DNA of 64,000 nucleotides from Cryomorpha ignava (GCF_010686655.1 NZ_JAAGVY010000006.1:62001-126000), one strand, 5' to 3'; shown: positions 49,901 through 57,782, numbered from the stretch's first letter. The notes: a model not told the origin generated them from the sequence alone. Numbers and translations are program-made.

Positions 49901-50304
49901 ACCGCATAAACGAGCGCGGTGGCGTACTTGGCGCAATGGAAACGATGTACCAACGTAGCCAGATTCAAGAAGAAAGCATGTATTACGAAACGCTGAAACA
50001 TACGGGTGAGCTTCCGCTAATAGGTGTAAACACGTTCTTAAGCAGCAAAGGTTCGCCAACCGTAACGCCGGGAGAAGTAATTCGCGCCACTACCCAAGAA
50101 AAAGAAGATCAGATTGAAACGCGAAATGCATTACAAGAACGAAACAAGAAGCGTACAGAAGCTACTTTGAAAAAAGTTCAGGAAGCCGCGCTGCGCAATG
50201 AAAATATGTTTGAAGCATTGATGGAAGCTACTAAGATTTGTACGCTTGGGCAGATTACCAATGCGCTTTTTGCGGTTGGTGGGCAGTACAGGAGAAATAT
50301 GTAG
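46903..50304 (+). CDS. icmF: Fused B12-dependent acyl-CoA mutase with G-protein chaperone (IcmF type)
   Basis: A 1,133-residue fusion that interconverts acyl-CoA isomers, probably isobutyryl-CoA and n-butyryl-CoA, with adenosylcobalamin. Order: B12-binding domain (about 12-145) with the cobalt-ligand His25 in FDGHDAA; MeaB-like GTPase domain with P-loop GTGGAGKS (203-210), [18 protein letters not shown] and NKFDKRG; then the mutase TIM barrel from about 560 ([45 protein letters not shown]). This order is that of IcmF rather than of methylmalonyl-CoA mutase. The normal DxHxxG has Ala in the last place, as I recall for IcmF. Substrate preference is inferred from architecture only. Confidence 0.92.
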   Translation: MEKIAPYKPKNKIRIVTAASLFDGHDAAINVMRRIIQSTGCEVIHLGHDRSVDEVVNTAIQEDAQAIAMTSYQGGHIEYFKYMHDLLKEKGAGHIKIFGGGGGTILPEEIKELQDYGITRLYHPDDGRKMGLQGMINDMVEQSDYPTGAELNGEVKHLSKDDPKTVARVISAAENYPDSFKEELQSIRDKAKKIDTPVLGITGTGGAGKSSLVDELIRRFLIDFEDKTLAIVSVDPSKRKTGGALLGDRIRMNSVNSPRVYMRSLATRQSNMSLSNHVADALSILKTAGYDMIILETSGIGQSDTQITNHSDISLYVMTPEYGAATQLEKIDMLDFADIIALNKFDKRGALDAVRDVKKQYKRNHQLWDAEDEDLPVFGTIASQFNDPGMNALYRQIMHTIVEKTGAKLDTTFGVSSETSEKIYIIPPERTRYLSEISENNRAYDKWTLKEGETADKLYSLAQSIKVLGGPDKLAGESVDEKADGLLKKLDEQFEQIKKDLDPHNWDTISNWQALKERYQAPEFIFKVRGKEIKIQTHSESLSHQQIPKISLPKYRSWGDILLWTLQENVPGSFPYTAGIYPFKRVGEDPTRMFAGEGGPERTNRRFHYVSQGMPAARLSTAFDSVTLYGNDPDYRPDIYGKIGNSGVSICCLDDAKKLYSGFNLCEPSTSVSMTINGPAPMLLGYFMNAAIDQQCELFIKENGLEKDIEKKIDAKYKDLGAPRPEYRGDLPVGNDGLGLMLLGLTGDEVLPADVYADIKARTLNVVRGTVQADILKEDQAQNTCIFSTEFALRLMGDVQQYFIDKAVRNFYSVSISGYHIAEAGANPITQLAFTLANGFTYVEYYLSRGMDINDFGPNLSFFFSNGIDPEYAVIGRVARKIWAKAMKQKYGANDRSQMLKYHIQTSGRSLHAQEIDFNDIRTTLQALYAIYDNCNSLHTNAYDEAITTPTEESVRRAIAIQLIINQELGLAKNENPIQGAFIIEELTELVEAAILAEFDRINERGGVLGAMETMYQRSQIQEESMYYETLKHTGELPLIGVNTFLSSKGSPTVTPGEVIRATTQEKEDQIETRNALQERNKKRTEATLKKVQEAALRNENMFEALMEATKICTLGQITNALFAVGGQYRRNM

Positions 50305-50447
50305 TTTCGGTTGCACACGATTAATGATGTTGATCGTTGCCTTCATCTTTTTTATACCACAAGAAAAGGTGTTGTTTGTGATAGATAAAATAATTTCAGT
50401 GCGAAGTATCTGATCCCGTGTTTCATGTAAAATAGCTGATCACGTGC

Positions 50448-50648
50448 GACCCTGTCCATACGGATTCCCTTCGGTCTTAAGGGTCGTATGTTTGTAGTAG
50501 AAGTTGTTATTTTAGACGCGAAACGCGACACTGTAAGGCGTCGTACCTTTTAGTTCTTGAAATTGAGAAAATCTAGTGCGACTCCTTACAGGGTCGTCGG
50601 ACGCTATCAAAACTTTAACGCTACAAACATTTGACGCCTTACAGGGTC
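50448..50648. repeat. Cluster of GACGCCTTACAGGGTC motifs in both orientations
   Basis: GACGCCTTACAGGGTC stands at 50633-50648, a variant (GACTCCTTACAGGGTC) at 50580-50595, an inverted variant (GACACTGTAAGGCGTC) at 50527-50542 and a half motif GACCCTGT at 50448-50455. Spacings of 53 bases separate the three full copies, start to start. Confidence 0.7.
50457..50490. repeat. Two-storey hairpin
   Basis: CATACG (50457-50462) pairs with CGTATG (50485-50490), and inside it CCCTT (50467-50471) pairs with AAGGG (50479-50483). No T run follows. It may end the mutase transcript or belong to the repeat cluster. Confidence 0.5.
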
Positions 50649-50958
50649 AAATGTTTACCAATTTTTGTCCTTTTGAACAATACTTTTCGAAGGCATTGAA
50701 AGAAGGCACGAAAATTTTCAAGCATTAATTTACCAGCAAATTAGTCGAATTGAGAATTAAAGATGCAGCCAATTTATATCGTTCTCATCATGATATTTGC
50801 TAACCTGTAGATGCAGCAACTATCAAGTTAGAGCGAAAAAAGCCAAGGTGGCAAAATCCTATTTTAATAAGATTCGAAAATTGGTTGCATAAGACCTAGA
50901 TTAATTTTGTTATAAAACTGAAAATGAGATTTTTGTACGTTCCTGCATCGCCAGTTCG

Positions 50959-51016
50959 GCCATCGAGCCGGTGGTCGAGCTGGTCATCGAGCTAAGTCGA
51001 GATGGGAGCCGAGATG
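50959..51016. repeat. Degenerate 12-bp TCGAGC tandem array
   Basis: Successive units CATCGAGCCGGT, GGTCGAGCTGGT and CATCGAGCTAAG, then TCGAGATGGG and GCCGAGATGA, stop five bases from the stop codon of the minus-strand transporter gene. It resembles the array near gyrB in position and composition, not in exact sequence. Confidence 0.6.
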
Positions 51017-51021
51017 AGATG

Positions 51022-52569
51022 TTAATGCACCCCAGCCATCCATCTTTTAATAATTGGCGAAAGCAATATGGCCACAACGCCTATAGCAAGCGTTATCGCT
51101 CCAAAGCCAGCATATACCGATGCATAAGAATACAACTGCTGAAAGGCATCACCTTTTTCAAAAGTTGTAGTAGGATCAAGTCCTGAAATTAGGTGAGTCA
51201 AATCTCCAAAGTAGCCCTGGGCAAAATAATTGGCATCGCCTTTTACGGCTGTGAGCTTGGCGATTTTTCCTGCAAAAAAATGTCCGTAAAAGGAAGATGA
51301 GAAGAATACACCCATTATAAACGCCAGGTATTTTGGCGGTGAAAGCTCTGTCATTTTTGAGAGCCCTATTGGCGAGATAAGCAACTCGCCAACGGTGAGA
51401 ATAAAGTAACCAAGAATGAGATAAAACATAGGCGTTTTAGCAAATTCATCGGCTTGATGACCACCAAGAGCGAAGACCAAAAAACCAACACCGAGTAAAA
51501 CAAGACCCAGACCAGCTTTAATGGCCGAGTTTGGATTCATTTTCTTGACCGATAGCTTTGTCCACATCCATGAAAAGGGAATAGCCAAAGCAATAATGAA
51601 GAAGGAGTTGATGCTATTGGTTTGTGCTGCATTCATGCCAACGAGCGCCACATTTCTATCTGCAAAAAGTGTTAGCGAACTTCCAGCTTGCTCAAAAATA
51701 GCCCAGAAAAGCGACATGAGAATAGTGAAATAAGCGGTAACAAGGAGTTGTGTTTTTGCCTTTCCGGAAACGGAGCGGTAGATGTAAATCATAGCACCGA
51801 TAATAAAAAAGGTAGCTACCCAAACGATGTAATGCTCTATCTCATTGTATTTTATAACGAGAGCAAAAAGTGGAATCGACGCGAATGAAGCCAGATAAAT
51901 TATTTTTTCTCGGCTTATCCCAGCAAATTTTAGTGCTAGCCCTGCATTTTTTGGCGGAAGCCCTTCTTCGCCAAAAGTATCGGTTTTAAGTCCGCGGGTA
52001 AAGGTGAAAAGTCCGGCAAGCATCCCTATTCCCGCAAGGGTAAAGCCATAATGCCAGCCGTAAAGCTCTGCTATCCATGCACAAACGAGCGGCGCGAGAA
52101 AACCGCCAATATTAATTCCCATATAGAAAATGGTAAATCCGGCGTCGCGGCGTTTGTCATCTTGATCGTACAGCGTTCCCACGAAAGTGGAAATATTGGG
52201 TTTGAAAAATCCATTACCGACTATTAGCAATGCAAGCGAACCGTAGAAGAAAATAGGGTGTTCGATGGCCAGAAAAAAGTGGCCCATTGCCATAAGAATT
52301 CCGCCGAGCACAATAGATTTTCGATAACCCAAATAATGATCGGCAACGAGCCCGCCAATAAGTGGAGTAAAATAGACCAAGGACATATAAGCGGCAAAAA
52401 TTCCAAACGACATTTCGTCAGAATAAATGAGTTGCTTGGTCATGTACAGCACAAGCAAGGCACGCATTCCGTAGAACGAAAAGCGCTCCCACATTTCTGC
52501 GAAAAACAAGTAAAAAAGTCCTTTGGGGTGGCCGAATAGTTGGGGGCGATCTATGTGGTTTGGCATCAT
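51022..52569 (-). CDS. Proton-coupled oligopeptide transporter (POT/PTR2 family)
   Basis: A 515-residue inner-membrane MFS protein with 12 to 14 helices that imports di- and tripeptides with protons. Family motifs: GHPKGLFYLFFAEMWERFSFYGMRALL with the ExxERFxYYG proton-coupling motif in the form EMWERFSFYG, GGLVADHYLGYRKSIVLGG, and FYMGINIGGFLAPL. In the second half there is FWAIFEQAGSSLTLFAD. Bacteroidota members may also take amino acids. It stands alone on the minus strand; a tandem array follows its stop. Confidence 0.93.
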   Translation of the reverse strand: MMPNHIDRPQLFGHPKGLFYLFFAEMWERFSFYGMRALLVLYMTKQLIYSDEMSFGIFAAYMSLVYFTPLIGGLVADHYLGYRKSIVLGGILMAMGHFFLAIEHPIFFYGSLALLIVGNGFFKPNISTFVGTLYDQDDKRRDAGFTIFYMGINIGGFLAPLVCAWIAELYGWHYGFTLAGIGMLAGLFTFTRGLKTDTFGEEGLPPKNAGLALKFAGISREKIIYLASFASIPLFALVIKYNEIEHYIVWVATFFIIGAMIYIYRSVSGKAKTQLLVTAYFTILMSLFWAIFEQAGSSLTLFADRNVALVGMNAAQTNSINSFFIIALAIPFSWMWTKLSVKKMNPNSAIKAGLGLVLLGVGFLVFALGGHQADEFAKTPMFYLILGYFILTVGELLISPIGLSKMTELSPPKYLAFIMGVFFSSSFYGHFFAGKIAKLTAVKGDANYFAQGYFGDLTHLISGLDPTTTFEKGDAFQQLYSYASVYAGFGAITLAIGVVAILLSPIIKRWMAGVH

Positions 52570-52644
52570 CGAGTTTTATATTTTGCTCAATGATATTGGA
52601 TCACCAATTAGTTAGCACACGGAATAATAAAGTAAAACAAATTT

Positions 52645-53811
52645 TTATCCTTTGTGAGGTTCTGTTGTTGAGTTACAATTACTCACAATGGTTTTATAGC
52701 TTTGATTTTCAGACATCTTCAAAAATTCTTGCAGCAATCCTTTTTCAATATCGATTGTATCTGGAAGAAGGCGCAAGCGGTATTTACCCTCGCCAAGAAA
52801 GGTAAAAAGGTCTTTACGGTCCAGACGATCATCGCCCTGCAATTTTAAAATCTCATTGATATTGTCCGGAATTCTTGTCACGTAAGCCTGACTTTTAATT
52901 TCACCTCCACTACTCACGTCGAGGCATTGATTATCGCCTTCGCCAAACTTGCGTCTGATAGAAAATTTCAGCAAGTTTTTGAACTGTGTGGTTTTAGATC
53001 CGAAATCGATTTCGACGCCTTGAATATTCTTAGATGGAATGCTCAAAACAATCCTTGACCAGTCAGTGAAATGCAGTCTTATTTCGGCGGGCTTTGGTGT
53101 GTTGGCAAGTTCTATAACCCAGCTTGCAGCCAAAACTAAAAACAAGGCAATGAGCGATGTTTTTGAAATTAGCTTTATGAGATAAGATTCAAAATTATTG
53201 TTCCAATTTACCACTACTTGTGGAAATTGAGATAAGAACATGGATGCGATAATAAGAAGAGAAAGCACCGCGACGACCTGAAGTCGACGGTGATTAAACG
53301 TTCTGTAAAGGGTATATCCTAATATTCCCGAAAGGAAAAAAGAGAAAATCAAATCGGGTATGGCATTTACTTGAATAAGCAAGTTTCCCATAGTAATGGG
53401 ATCTTCGGTCAAAAGAATAGATAGCAATGCCACCACGAGAACCAGAATTGTGAGGATAGAACGACTTCTTTTATTACGATAAATAAACTCTGGAGCGTGA
53501 TCGAAATAATAGAGCGCGAGCAGAAAGAAGATATTATTGAGAAGCGAAAAAGCTATTTGAAACGCAAAATCGACCTCGCGGTTAATTTGAGATAACGAGA
53601 ATGCATAGCCCCAAATACCTGCGGCCACCCAAGTGAATAATGCGAAACTTAGAAAGATCAATCCCTTATCAACTCGCAGAAAATTTTCTTCATCTTCGAT
53701 CTGGGCGCTAAATCTGCGCCGAATATTGTAGTAAATCGCAAAGAGTAGAATGGCTCCTATTAGAGATATTCCGCTGTGGGCGAGAAAGTGGAATTGGGCT
53801 ACCGGCTGCAT
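52645..53811 (-). CDS. Uncharacterised membrane protein with 7 or more helices and a soluble C-terminal domain
   Basis: I do not recognise the family. The 388-residue protein has roughly seven or eight hydrophobic helices in its first ~235 residues, beginning FHFLAHSGISLIGAILLFAIYY, then a hydrophilic domain of about 150 residues (IRLHFTDWSRIVLSIPSKNIQGVEIDF ... KSQAYVTRIPDNINEILK ... LFTFLGEGKYRLRLLPDTI). The layout resembles a 7TM sensor or receptor with a cytoplasmic output domain, but no His-kinase, cyclase or LytTR motif is visible. It lies 75 bases upstream of the POT gene on the same strand and may share its transcript. Confidence 0.75.
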   Translation of the reverse strand: MQPVAQFHFLAHSGISLIGAILLFAIYYNIRRRFSAQIEDEENFLRVDKGLIFLSFALFTWVAAGIWGYAFSLSQINREVDFAFQIAFSLLNNIFFLLALYYFDHAPEFIYRNKRSRSILTILVLVVALLSILLTEDPITMGNLLIQVNAIPDLIFSFFLSGILGYTLYRTFNHRRLQVVAVLSLLIIASMFLSQFPQVVVNWNNNFESYLIKLISKTSLIALFLVLAASWVIELANTPKPAEIRLHFTDWSRIVLSIPSKNIQGVEIDFGSKTTQFKNLLKFSIRRKFGEGDNQCLDVSSGGEIKSQAYVTRIPDNINEILKLQGDDRLDRKDLFTFLGEGKYRLRLLPDTIDIEKGLLQEFLKMSENQSYKTIVSNCNSTTEPHKG

Positions 53812-53894
53812 GTGCCGAATATAGTTGAAATTAGCTTATTCCTGGTTTTGTAGAGATCTTTTGGTTTTAAGCAAGAGATTTGCTTTGTGATGTA

Positions 53895-54130
53895 GTTAAT
53901 TACGAATGTCGAATTACGGATTACGGAGCCGGATTCTGGCTTTGGTTAGATACTTTGACTTATCCGAGATCATCATTTTGAGAAAGATTCAGAGGTAATT
54001 ACGAATTACGAATTTCAAATTACTTGGCAAGCCTTCTACTCTGCAAAGATGTTTGGGCTGTGGCTTGCTCATTCTATAACCAAGGAATGATGCTAACCGA
54101 ATTCGTAATTACTAATTCGCAATTAATACT
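53895..54130. repeat. AATTACGAATT repeats in opposed orientations
   Basis: The 344-base spacer before hicA holds GTTAATTACGAATGTCGAATTACGG near 53895, GGTAATTACGAATTACGAATTT near 53994, and the opposite orientation AATTCGTAATTACTAATTCG near 54100. The opposed copies could pair into a long stem. Such AATTACGAATT elements are frequent intergenic filler in several phyla (recalled). No open frame of note is present. Confidence 0.6.
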
Positions 54131-54159
54131 AGAAGCTTGAATTAAAGTAACTGATTTGC

Positions 54160-54167
54160 TACCTTTG
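54160..54167 (+). promoter_or_regulatory. TAnnTTTG promoter box of hicAB
   Basis: TACCTTTG matches the consensus, with a TTG about 20 bases upstream (54137-54139). It ends three bases before the chosen GTG start, so a transcript from it would be leaderless or begin inside the gene; it may be coincidental. Confidence 0.4.
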
Positions 54168-54170
54168 GGT

Positions 54171-54359
54171 GTGAATTCAAAAGAACTTGAAAAACGAGTA
54201 ATAGCTATAGATTGGTTTTTTGATCGTCAAAAGGGAAGCCACAAGATATTCAAACATCCCACAATTGAGGGCTTTCTTGTGATACCTTTTCATGGATCAA
54301 AAGATATACCGATTGGTACATTAAATAGCATTCTAAAAAAAGCAGGATTAAAAAAGTAA
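54171..54359 (+). CDS. hicA: HicA-family mRNA interferase toxin
   Basis: A 62-residue toxin of a type II toxin-antitoxin pair; HicA cleaves mRNA. The double-stranded-RNA-binding-like fold motif RQKGSHKIFKHP carries the catalytic His24, followed by FLVIPFHGSKDIPIGTLNSILKKAGLKK, the family C-terminus. GTG at 54171 (MNSKELEKRV) is chosen because it aligns with HicA N-termini; the frame is open to a TTG five codons upstream. The antitoxin gene begins two bases after the stop. The pair lies in a repeat-rich spacer among unrelated genes, a usual sign of mobility. Confidence 0.85.
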   Translation: MNSKELEKRVIAIDWFFDRQKGSHKIFKHPTIEGFLVIPFHGSKDIPIGTLNSILKKAGLKK

Positions 54360-54361
54360 AT

Positions 54362-54760
54362 ATGAAAACATTGAATGTAATAATAGAAAGGAATGCGGAC
54401 GGGTTTTTTGCTTACACAGACGAAATAGACGGATGTGTGGCTGGCGGCAATACATATATTGAAGTGAAAACAAATTTTGAAGAAATTCTGGACATGTTCT
54501 TGCAAGAAGATACTTTCTTAGCCAATGAATTTGCCAATGGATATAAACTGAAATTTAACGTAAGTTTAGAATCTGTTTTCGAGTTGATACCCGAAGTCAA
54601 TATAAGTCAATTGGCAAAGTCCGGAGGACTCAACGCTAGTTTGTTAAGACAGTATGTTTCTGGTTCTAAGAAAGCATCGGAAAAACAAGCCCAAAAAATT
54701 ATGTCGGCTTTAAACAAGCTTTCAGAAAAGATCGAGACTATTTCTTTGAATACCATTTAG
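54362..54760 (+). CDS. hicB: HicB-family antitoxin
   Basis: A 132-residue antitoxin. The N-terminal half is the degenerate RNase H-like HicB fold (LNVIIERNADGFFAYTDEIDGCVAGGNTYIE), which binds and blocks HicA. The C-terminal half (about 75-130) is a helix-turn-helix of XRE type (NISQLAKSGGLNASLLRQYVSGSKKASEKQ), so the protein should also repress its own operon. It directly follows hicA, so the toxin-first order is the usual one. Confidence 0.87.
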   Translation: MKTLNVIIERNADGFFAYTDEIDGCVAGGNTYIEVKTNFEEILDMFLQEDTFLANEFANGYKLKFNVSLESVFELIPEVNISQLAKSGGLNASLLRQYVSGSKKASEKQAQKIMSALNKLSEKIETISLNTI

Positions 54761-54868
54761 TCAAATTTATACTCAAAATCTTTTTTCGCCTTGGATAAAT
54801 GGCAAAAGAGGTCACCCATTGCCTTTGATTTTTTGCAAACATATAATACGCCAACTCAAAAAAACAAA

Positions 54869-55744
54869 TCACTCCAAAACCCCAAATTTCCCAGAGTTAA
54901 AATCATTCATTGCATCAACAATTTCCTGGCGGGTATTCATCACAAATGGCCCGTGTGCCGCAATAGGTTCGTGCAATGGCTCACCGCTCAAAACAAGAAT
55001 CACCGCATCTTCGAGCGCTTCAATCGTAAAGGTTTCCCCTTCGTTTTCGAATAGTGCAAAATGATCTGTTTCAATTGTTTCTTCATCATTTATCTTTGCA
55101 CTTCCCTCTATTACCAGTAAAGCTGTATTGTAATCGGCTGGAAATGAGAATTCCACTTTTCCACCTTTGCTGAGGCGGGCATTCTGCATATTAACCGGCG
55201 AAAATGTAGTAGCCGGGCCGGTCGAATCTTTAAATTTTCCGGCGATTATTTCCACAGAACCTGCATTATCAGGAAGCTCATATTTGGTCATTTTATCTTT
55301 AGAGATCGCCTGATATTTTGGTTTTGACATTTTATCTTTTGCGGGAAGGTTAACCCAAAGCTGCACCATTTGAAAATCGCCACCTTCTTTGCTGAAATTT
55401 TCTTCATGATATTCTTTGTGCAGCACACCCGAAGCGGCAGTCATCCACTGCACGTCGCCTTTGCCAATTATTCCACCGCCACCGCTGCTATCGTGATGGG
55501 CTACTTTGCCTTCGTAGGCAATGGTCACGGTTTCAAATCCGCGGTGCGGGTGCACTCCCACTCCTCGTGGCGTATCAATAGGCGGAAAATAAAACTTTGA
55601 ATTATAATCGAGCATAATGAATGGATCCATACGCTGCATATCTAAGCGGTAAGCACTTGGAATAAAGTTGTGTACTCTAAATCCATCGCCTACATAATGT
55701 GGCTCGGGTGGTGGCACAATCACTTCTACTTTTCGCTTTTTCAT
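54869..55744 (-). CDS. Pirin-family protein
   Basis: A 291-residue bicupin protein. The N-terminal cupin has the metal ligands His65 and His67 in GVHPHRGFET and His109 and Glu111 in GVLHKEY, all four conserved, with HHDSSGGGGIIGKGDVQWMTA between. The C-terminal cupin ends with LVLSGEPLHEPIAAHGPFVMNT. Pirins bind iron or other metals; some act as quercetin 2,3-dioxygenases, others as regulators. It has a TATTTTTGC promoter box. Confidence 0.92.
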   Translation of the reverse strand: MKKRKVEVIVPPPEPHYVGDGFRVHNFIPSAYRLDMQRMDPFIMLDYNSKFYFPPIDTPRGVGVHPHRGFETVTIAYEGKVAHHDSSGGGGIIGKGDVQWMTAASGVLHKEYHEENFSKEGGDFQMVQLWVNLPAKDKMSKPKYQAISKDKMTKYELPDNAGSVEIIAGKFKDSTGPATTFSPVNMQNARLSKGGKVEFSFPADYNTALLVIEGSAKINDEETIETDHFALFENEGETFTIEALEDAVILVLSGEPLHEPIAAHGPFVMNTRQEIVDAMNDFNSGKFGVLE

Positions 55745-55767
55745 TTCTGAATGATTTTAATTTTGAT

Positions 55768-55776
55768 GCAAAAATA
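55768..55776 (-). promoter_or_regulatory. TAnnTTTG promoter box of the pirin gene
   Basis: Minus-strand TATTTTTGC ends 23 bases before the ATG at 55744. Confidence 0.6.
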
Positions 55777-55930
55777 CAACCGTAGATTATTATAAATTGT
55801 TCGGGTTGAGGTGCGACTGTCATAGAGACAATTATATTAGGAACTTATGATGATGGATTTCATATTTGGTAAATTAAAATCCCTCCTTCCCTACCAATCA
55901 GACCTGCTTGTCTAAAGAAAAGGAGTTTTT

Positions 55931-55948
55931 TGTTTATAATGATAAACA
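55931..55948. promoter_or_regulatory. Perfect inverted repeat before the DUF4143-type ATPase gene
   Basis: TGTTTAT (55931-55937) and ATAAACA (55942-55948) form a 7-bp perfect dyad around AATG, ten bases upstream of the -7 box. Its position would allow it to act as an operator overlapping the promoter. Confidence 0.45.
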
Positions 55949-55957
55949 TATTTGATC

Positions 55958-55965
55958 TATATTTG
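55958..55965 (+). promoter_or_regulatory. TAnnTTTG promoter box of the ATPase gene
   Basis: TATATTTG matches the consensus and ends 18 bases before the ATG at 55984. Confidence 0.6.
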
Positions 55966-55983
55966 TAAATAACAATAAACAAA

Positions 55984-57174
55984 ATGCAAGATTTAATACA
56001 GCGTTACATTCAAAAACTGCAAAAACAAAGATCAAGTTTTCAGCGTTCGGCTTACCATTTTCTGGAAGAAAATCACAGGCTAATTGGGATAAAAGGTGCC
56101 AGAGGTACCGGTAAGACTACCTTGCTACTTCAGTTTGCAATGAACCAAACGAATTATGAATCAGATGTTCTATATGCCAGTTTAGATAATTTTTATTTTT
56201 CCAATCACCGGCTATATGCATTGGCTGAAGAGTTTTCAAAAAGAGGAGGACGGATATTGCTTTTAGATGAGGTTCACAAATACGAAGGATGGGCAAGAGA
56301 ACTAAAGAATATTTATGATGATTTTGACGAGCTCAAAGTAATTTTTACCGGCTCTTCATTATTAGAAATTCTCGATGCAAAAGCTGACCTAAGTCGACGT
56401 GCTATTGTGTTTGAAATCCAAGGTTTATCGTTTAGAGAATTTCTGGCCATAGAGCACGGAATCCAGCTTTCTCATTATAGCCTCGATGAACTAATTAATA
56501 ATCATGCAGAAATATCACAAACCATTGTCACTGATATAAGGCCATTTCAGTTTTTCAAAGACTACCTTGAATATGGATATTATCCTTTTTTTAAAGAATC
56601 TAAAGAACTGTATCCGCAGAAACTGGAAGCAGTTGTAAACTTAATATTACAAATAGAATTGCCACAACTACGCAAGTTTGATATTTCGAACTTGTCTAAA
56701 ATGAAAAAATTACTTGTTGTTTTGGCAGAATCAGCACCCTTCAAACCAAATATCTCCAAATTAAGTGAAAGGACTAAAATCAATAGAGTCTCTTTACTTC
56801 AGTATGTGTATTATCTTCAGGAAGCGGGCCTCACACGCAACCTTTTTAAGAACGCAAAAGGCATTACTGTTTTTCAAAAACCGGAAAAATTGTATTTAGA
56901 TAATACCAACCTTAGTTATTTATTTAGTCGCAATCTGGATATGGGTGCAGCGCGGGAAACGTTTTTTGTAAACCAGCTAAGCCACTTCCATCAAATTGAA
57001 TATGCCGAAAAGGGCGATTTCTTAGTGGATGGAAAATTTACCTTCGAAGTGGGAGGACGCAACAAATCACGAAAGCAAATTATCAATGTACCATCGTCAT
57101 ACAGAGCTCTCGACGATATTGAATATGGAACAGGAGAAGCAATTCCTCTTTGGCTTTTTGGTTTTCTCTATTGA
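55984..57174 (+). CDS. AAA ATPase of the DUF4143 type
   Basis: A 396-residue ATPase with Walker A GARGTGKT (38-45), Walker B ILLLDEVHKY (91-100; Asp95, Glu96) and sensor VIFTGSS. The motif GLSFREFL follows, and the C-terminal DUF4143 domain has the PD-(D/E)XK-like features DFLVDGKFTFEVGGRNKSRKQ. The family is very common in Bacteroidota and mobile in distribution; function unproven, with suggestions of nuclease or nucleic-acid-handling roles. The base composition is more AT-rich than in neighbouring genes, so recent acquisition is possible. It stands alone. Confidence 0.87.
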   Translation: MQDLIQRYIQKLQKQRSSFQRSAYHFLEENHRLIGIKGARGTGKTTLLLQFAMNQTNYESDVLYASLDNFYFSNHRLYALAEEFSKRGGRILLLDEVHKYEGWARELKNIYDDFDELKVIFTGSSLLEILDAKADLSRRAIVFEIQGLSFREFLAIEHGIQLSHYSLDELINNHAEISQTIVTDIRPFQFFKDYLEYGYYPFFKESKELYPQKLEAVVNLILQIELPQLRKFDISNLSKMKKLLVVLAESAPFKPNISKLSERTKINRVSLLQYVYYLQEAGLTRNLFKNAKGITVFQKPEKLYLDNTNLSYLFSRNLDMGAARETFFVNQLSHFHQIEYAEKGDFLVDGKFTFEVGGRNKSRKQIINVPSSYRALDDIEYGTGEAIPLWLFGFLY

Positions 57175-57222
57175 TATTTACAAATAGTAAATTATCTTTT
57201 ACATCCAGAAAAATTCCCAAAA

Positions 57223-57247
57223 GAAAAAGCCCTTCACAAGAAGGGCT
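57223..57247 (-). terminator. Rho-independent terminator of the HMA lipoprotein gene
   Basis: AGCCCTT (57228-57234) pairs with AAGGGCT (57241-57247) around a six-base loop; on the minus strand T residues follow. It lies about 22 bases past the stop codon at 57270. Confidence 0.8.
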
Positions 57248-57269
57248 CGAAATAAAAATATCAATTGAA

Positions 57270-57782
57270 TCAGAACAGCCTTACCAGCACACTAAATACA
57301 TTTGGTAATTTGTAGCGCACTACCGGCTTGTAAGAAACCTCATTGATGCCTTCTTTAACTTTGGCATCTTTTGCAGCCAATTTATAATGCGTAACCTTAA
57401 CTGCTTTCACTTTATAAATTCCATCTGCAATAGCATTTACGGCAGCGATCATCTCTTTTTCAGAAATTACTTTTGAATCGTACTCTACATTGGCAAAGCT
57501 TTCTTGATCTATTTCGGTAAATTCAATTTCAACATCCTTTACGCCATTTAATTCTTTGAGCGTTTTAGCAATTTTTCCTCCGCACATCATTTCGCACGAC
57601 ATTCCGTCTATGGCAAGGCTGGCGACCAATCTTTCATCTCCATCGGCAACTGCATCGGCATACGTAATCTCGGTATTATCAGAGGTTTCAGTCGTTGCAG
57701 TACCATTATTTTCGCAAGAAGAAGCAAAATTTAATATTCCGAATACAAGAAATAGATTGAGTAAACTTTTCATATTTTTCAT
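57270..57782 (-). CDS. Lipoprotein with heavy-metal-associated (HMA) domain
   Basis: A 170-residue predicted lipoprotein, lipobox Cys at residue 23 (ILNFASSC). An HMA ferredoxin-like fold covers about residues 52-122 with metal-site motif GMSCEMMC, in which the two cysteines (63, 67) are spaced by three residues, unlike the usual CxxC of copper chaperones. The known relatives with this spacing are typically annotated as heavy-metal-associated proteins of Bacteroidota. Residues after 130 lack similarity I recognise. ATG at codon 4 is also possible. Role is probably periplasmic copper or other metal handling. Confidence 0.8.
   Translation of the reverse strand: MKNMKSLLNLFLVFGILNFASSCENNGTATTETSDNTEITYADAVADGDERLVASLAIDGMSCEMMCGGKIAKTLKELNGVKDVEIEFTEIDQESFANVEYDSKVISEKEMIAAVNAIADGIYKVKAVKVTHYKLAAKDAKVKEGINEVSYKPVVRYKLPNVFSVLVRLF

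Larger units (their letters stand above)
50305..51021. other. Repeat-rich spacer without a recognised gene
   Basis: These 717 bases between the mutase and the POT transporter hold no open frame with coding character, tRNA or known RNA. The left half contains a cluster of related 16-base motifs and a hairpin, the right end a TCGAGC tandem array, all listed separately. The middle (about 50650-50940) is AT-rich and featureless. Confidence 0.7.

Noticed and set aside
50305-51021. Hidden gene or pseudogene in the large spacer
   Set aside because: No frame shows codon bias or recognisable protein remains; the DNA is repeats and AT-rich filler.
54171-57174. Defence island made of hicAB, the DUF4143 ATPase and a distant HsdR_N protein
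   Set aside because: Pirin separates the first two, each has its own promoter, and the HsdR_N-type gene lies over 30 kb away among replication genes; no other defence gene is present.
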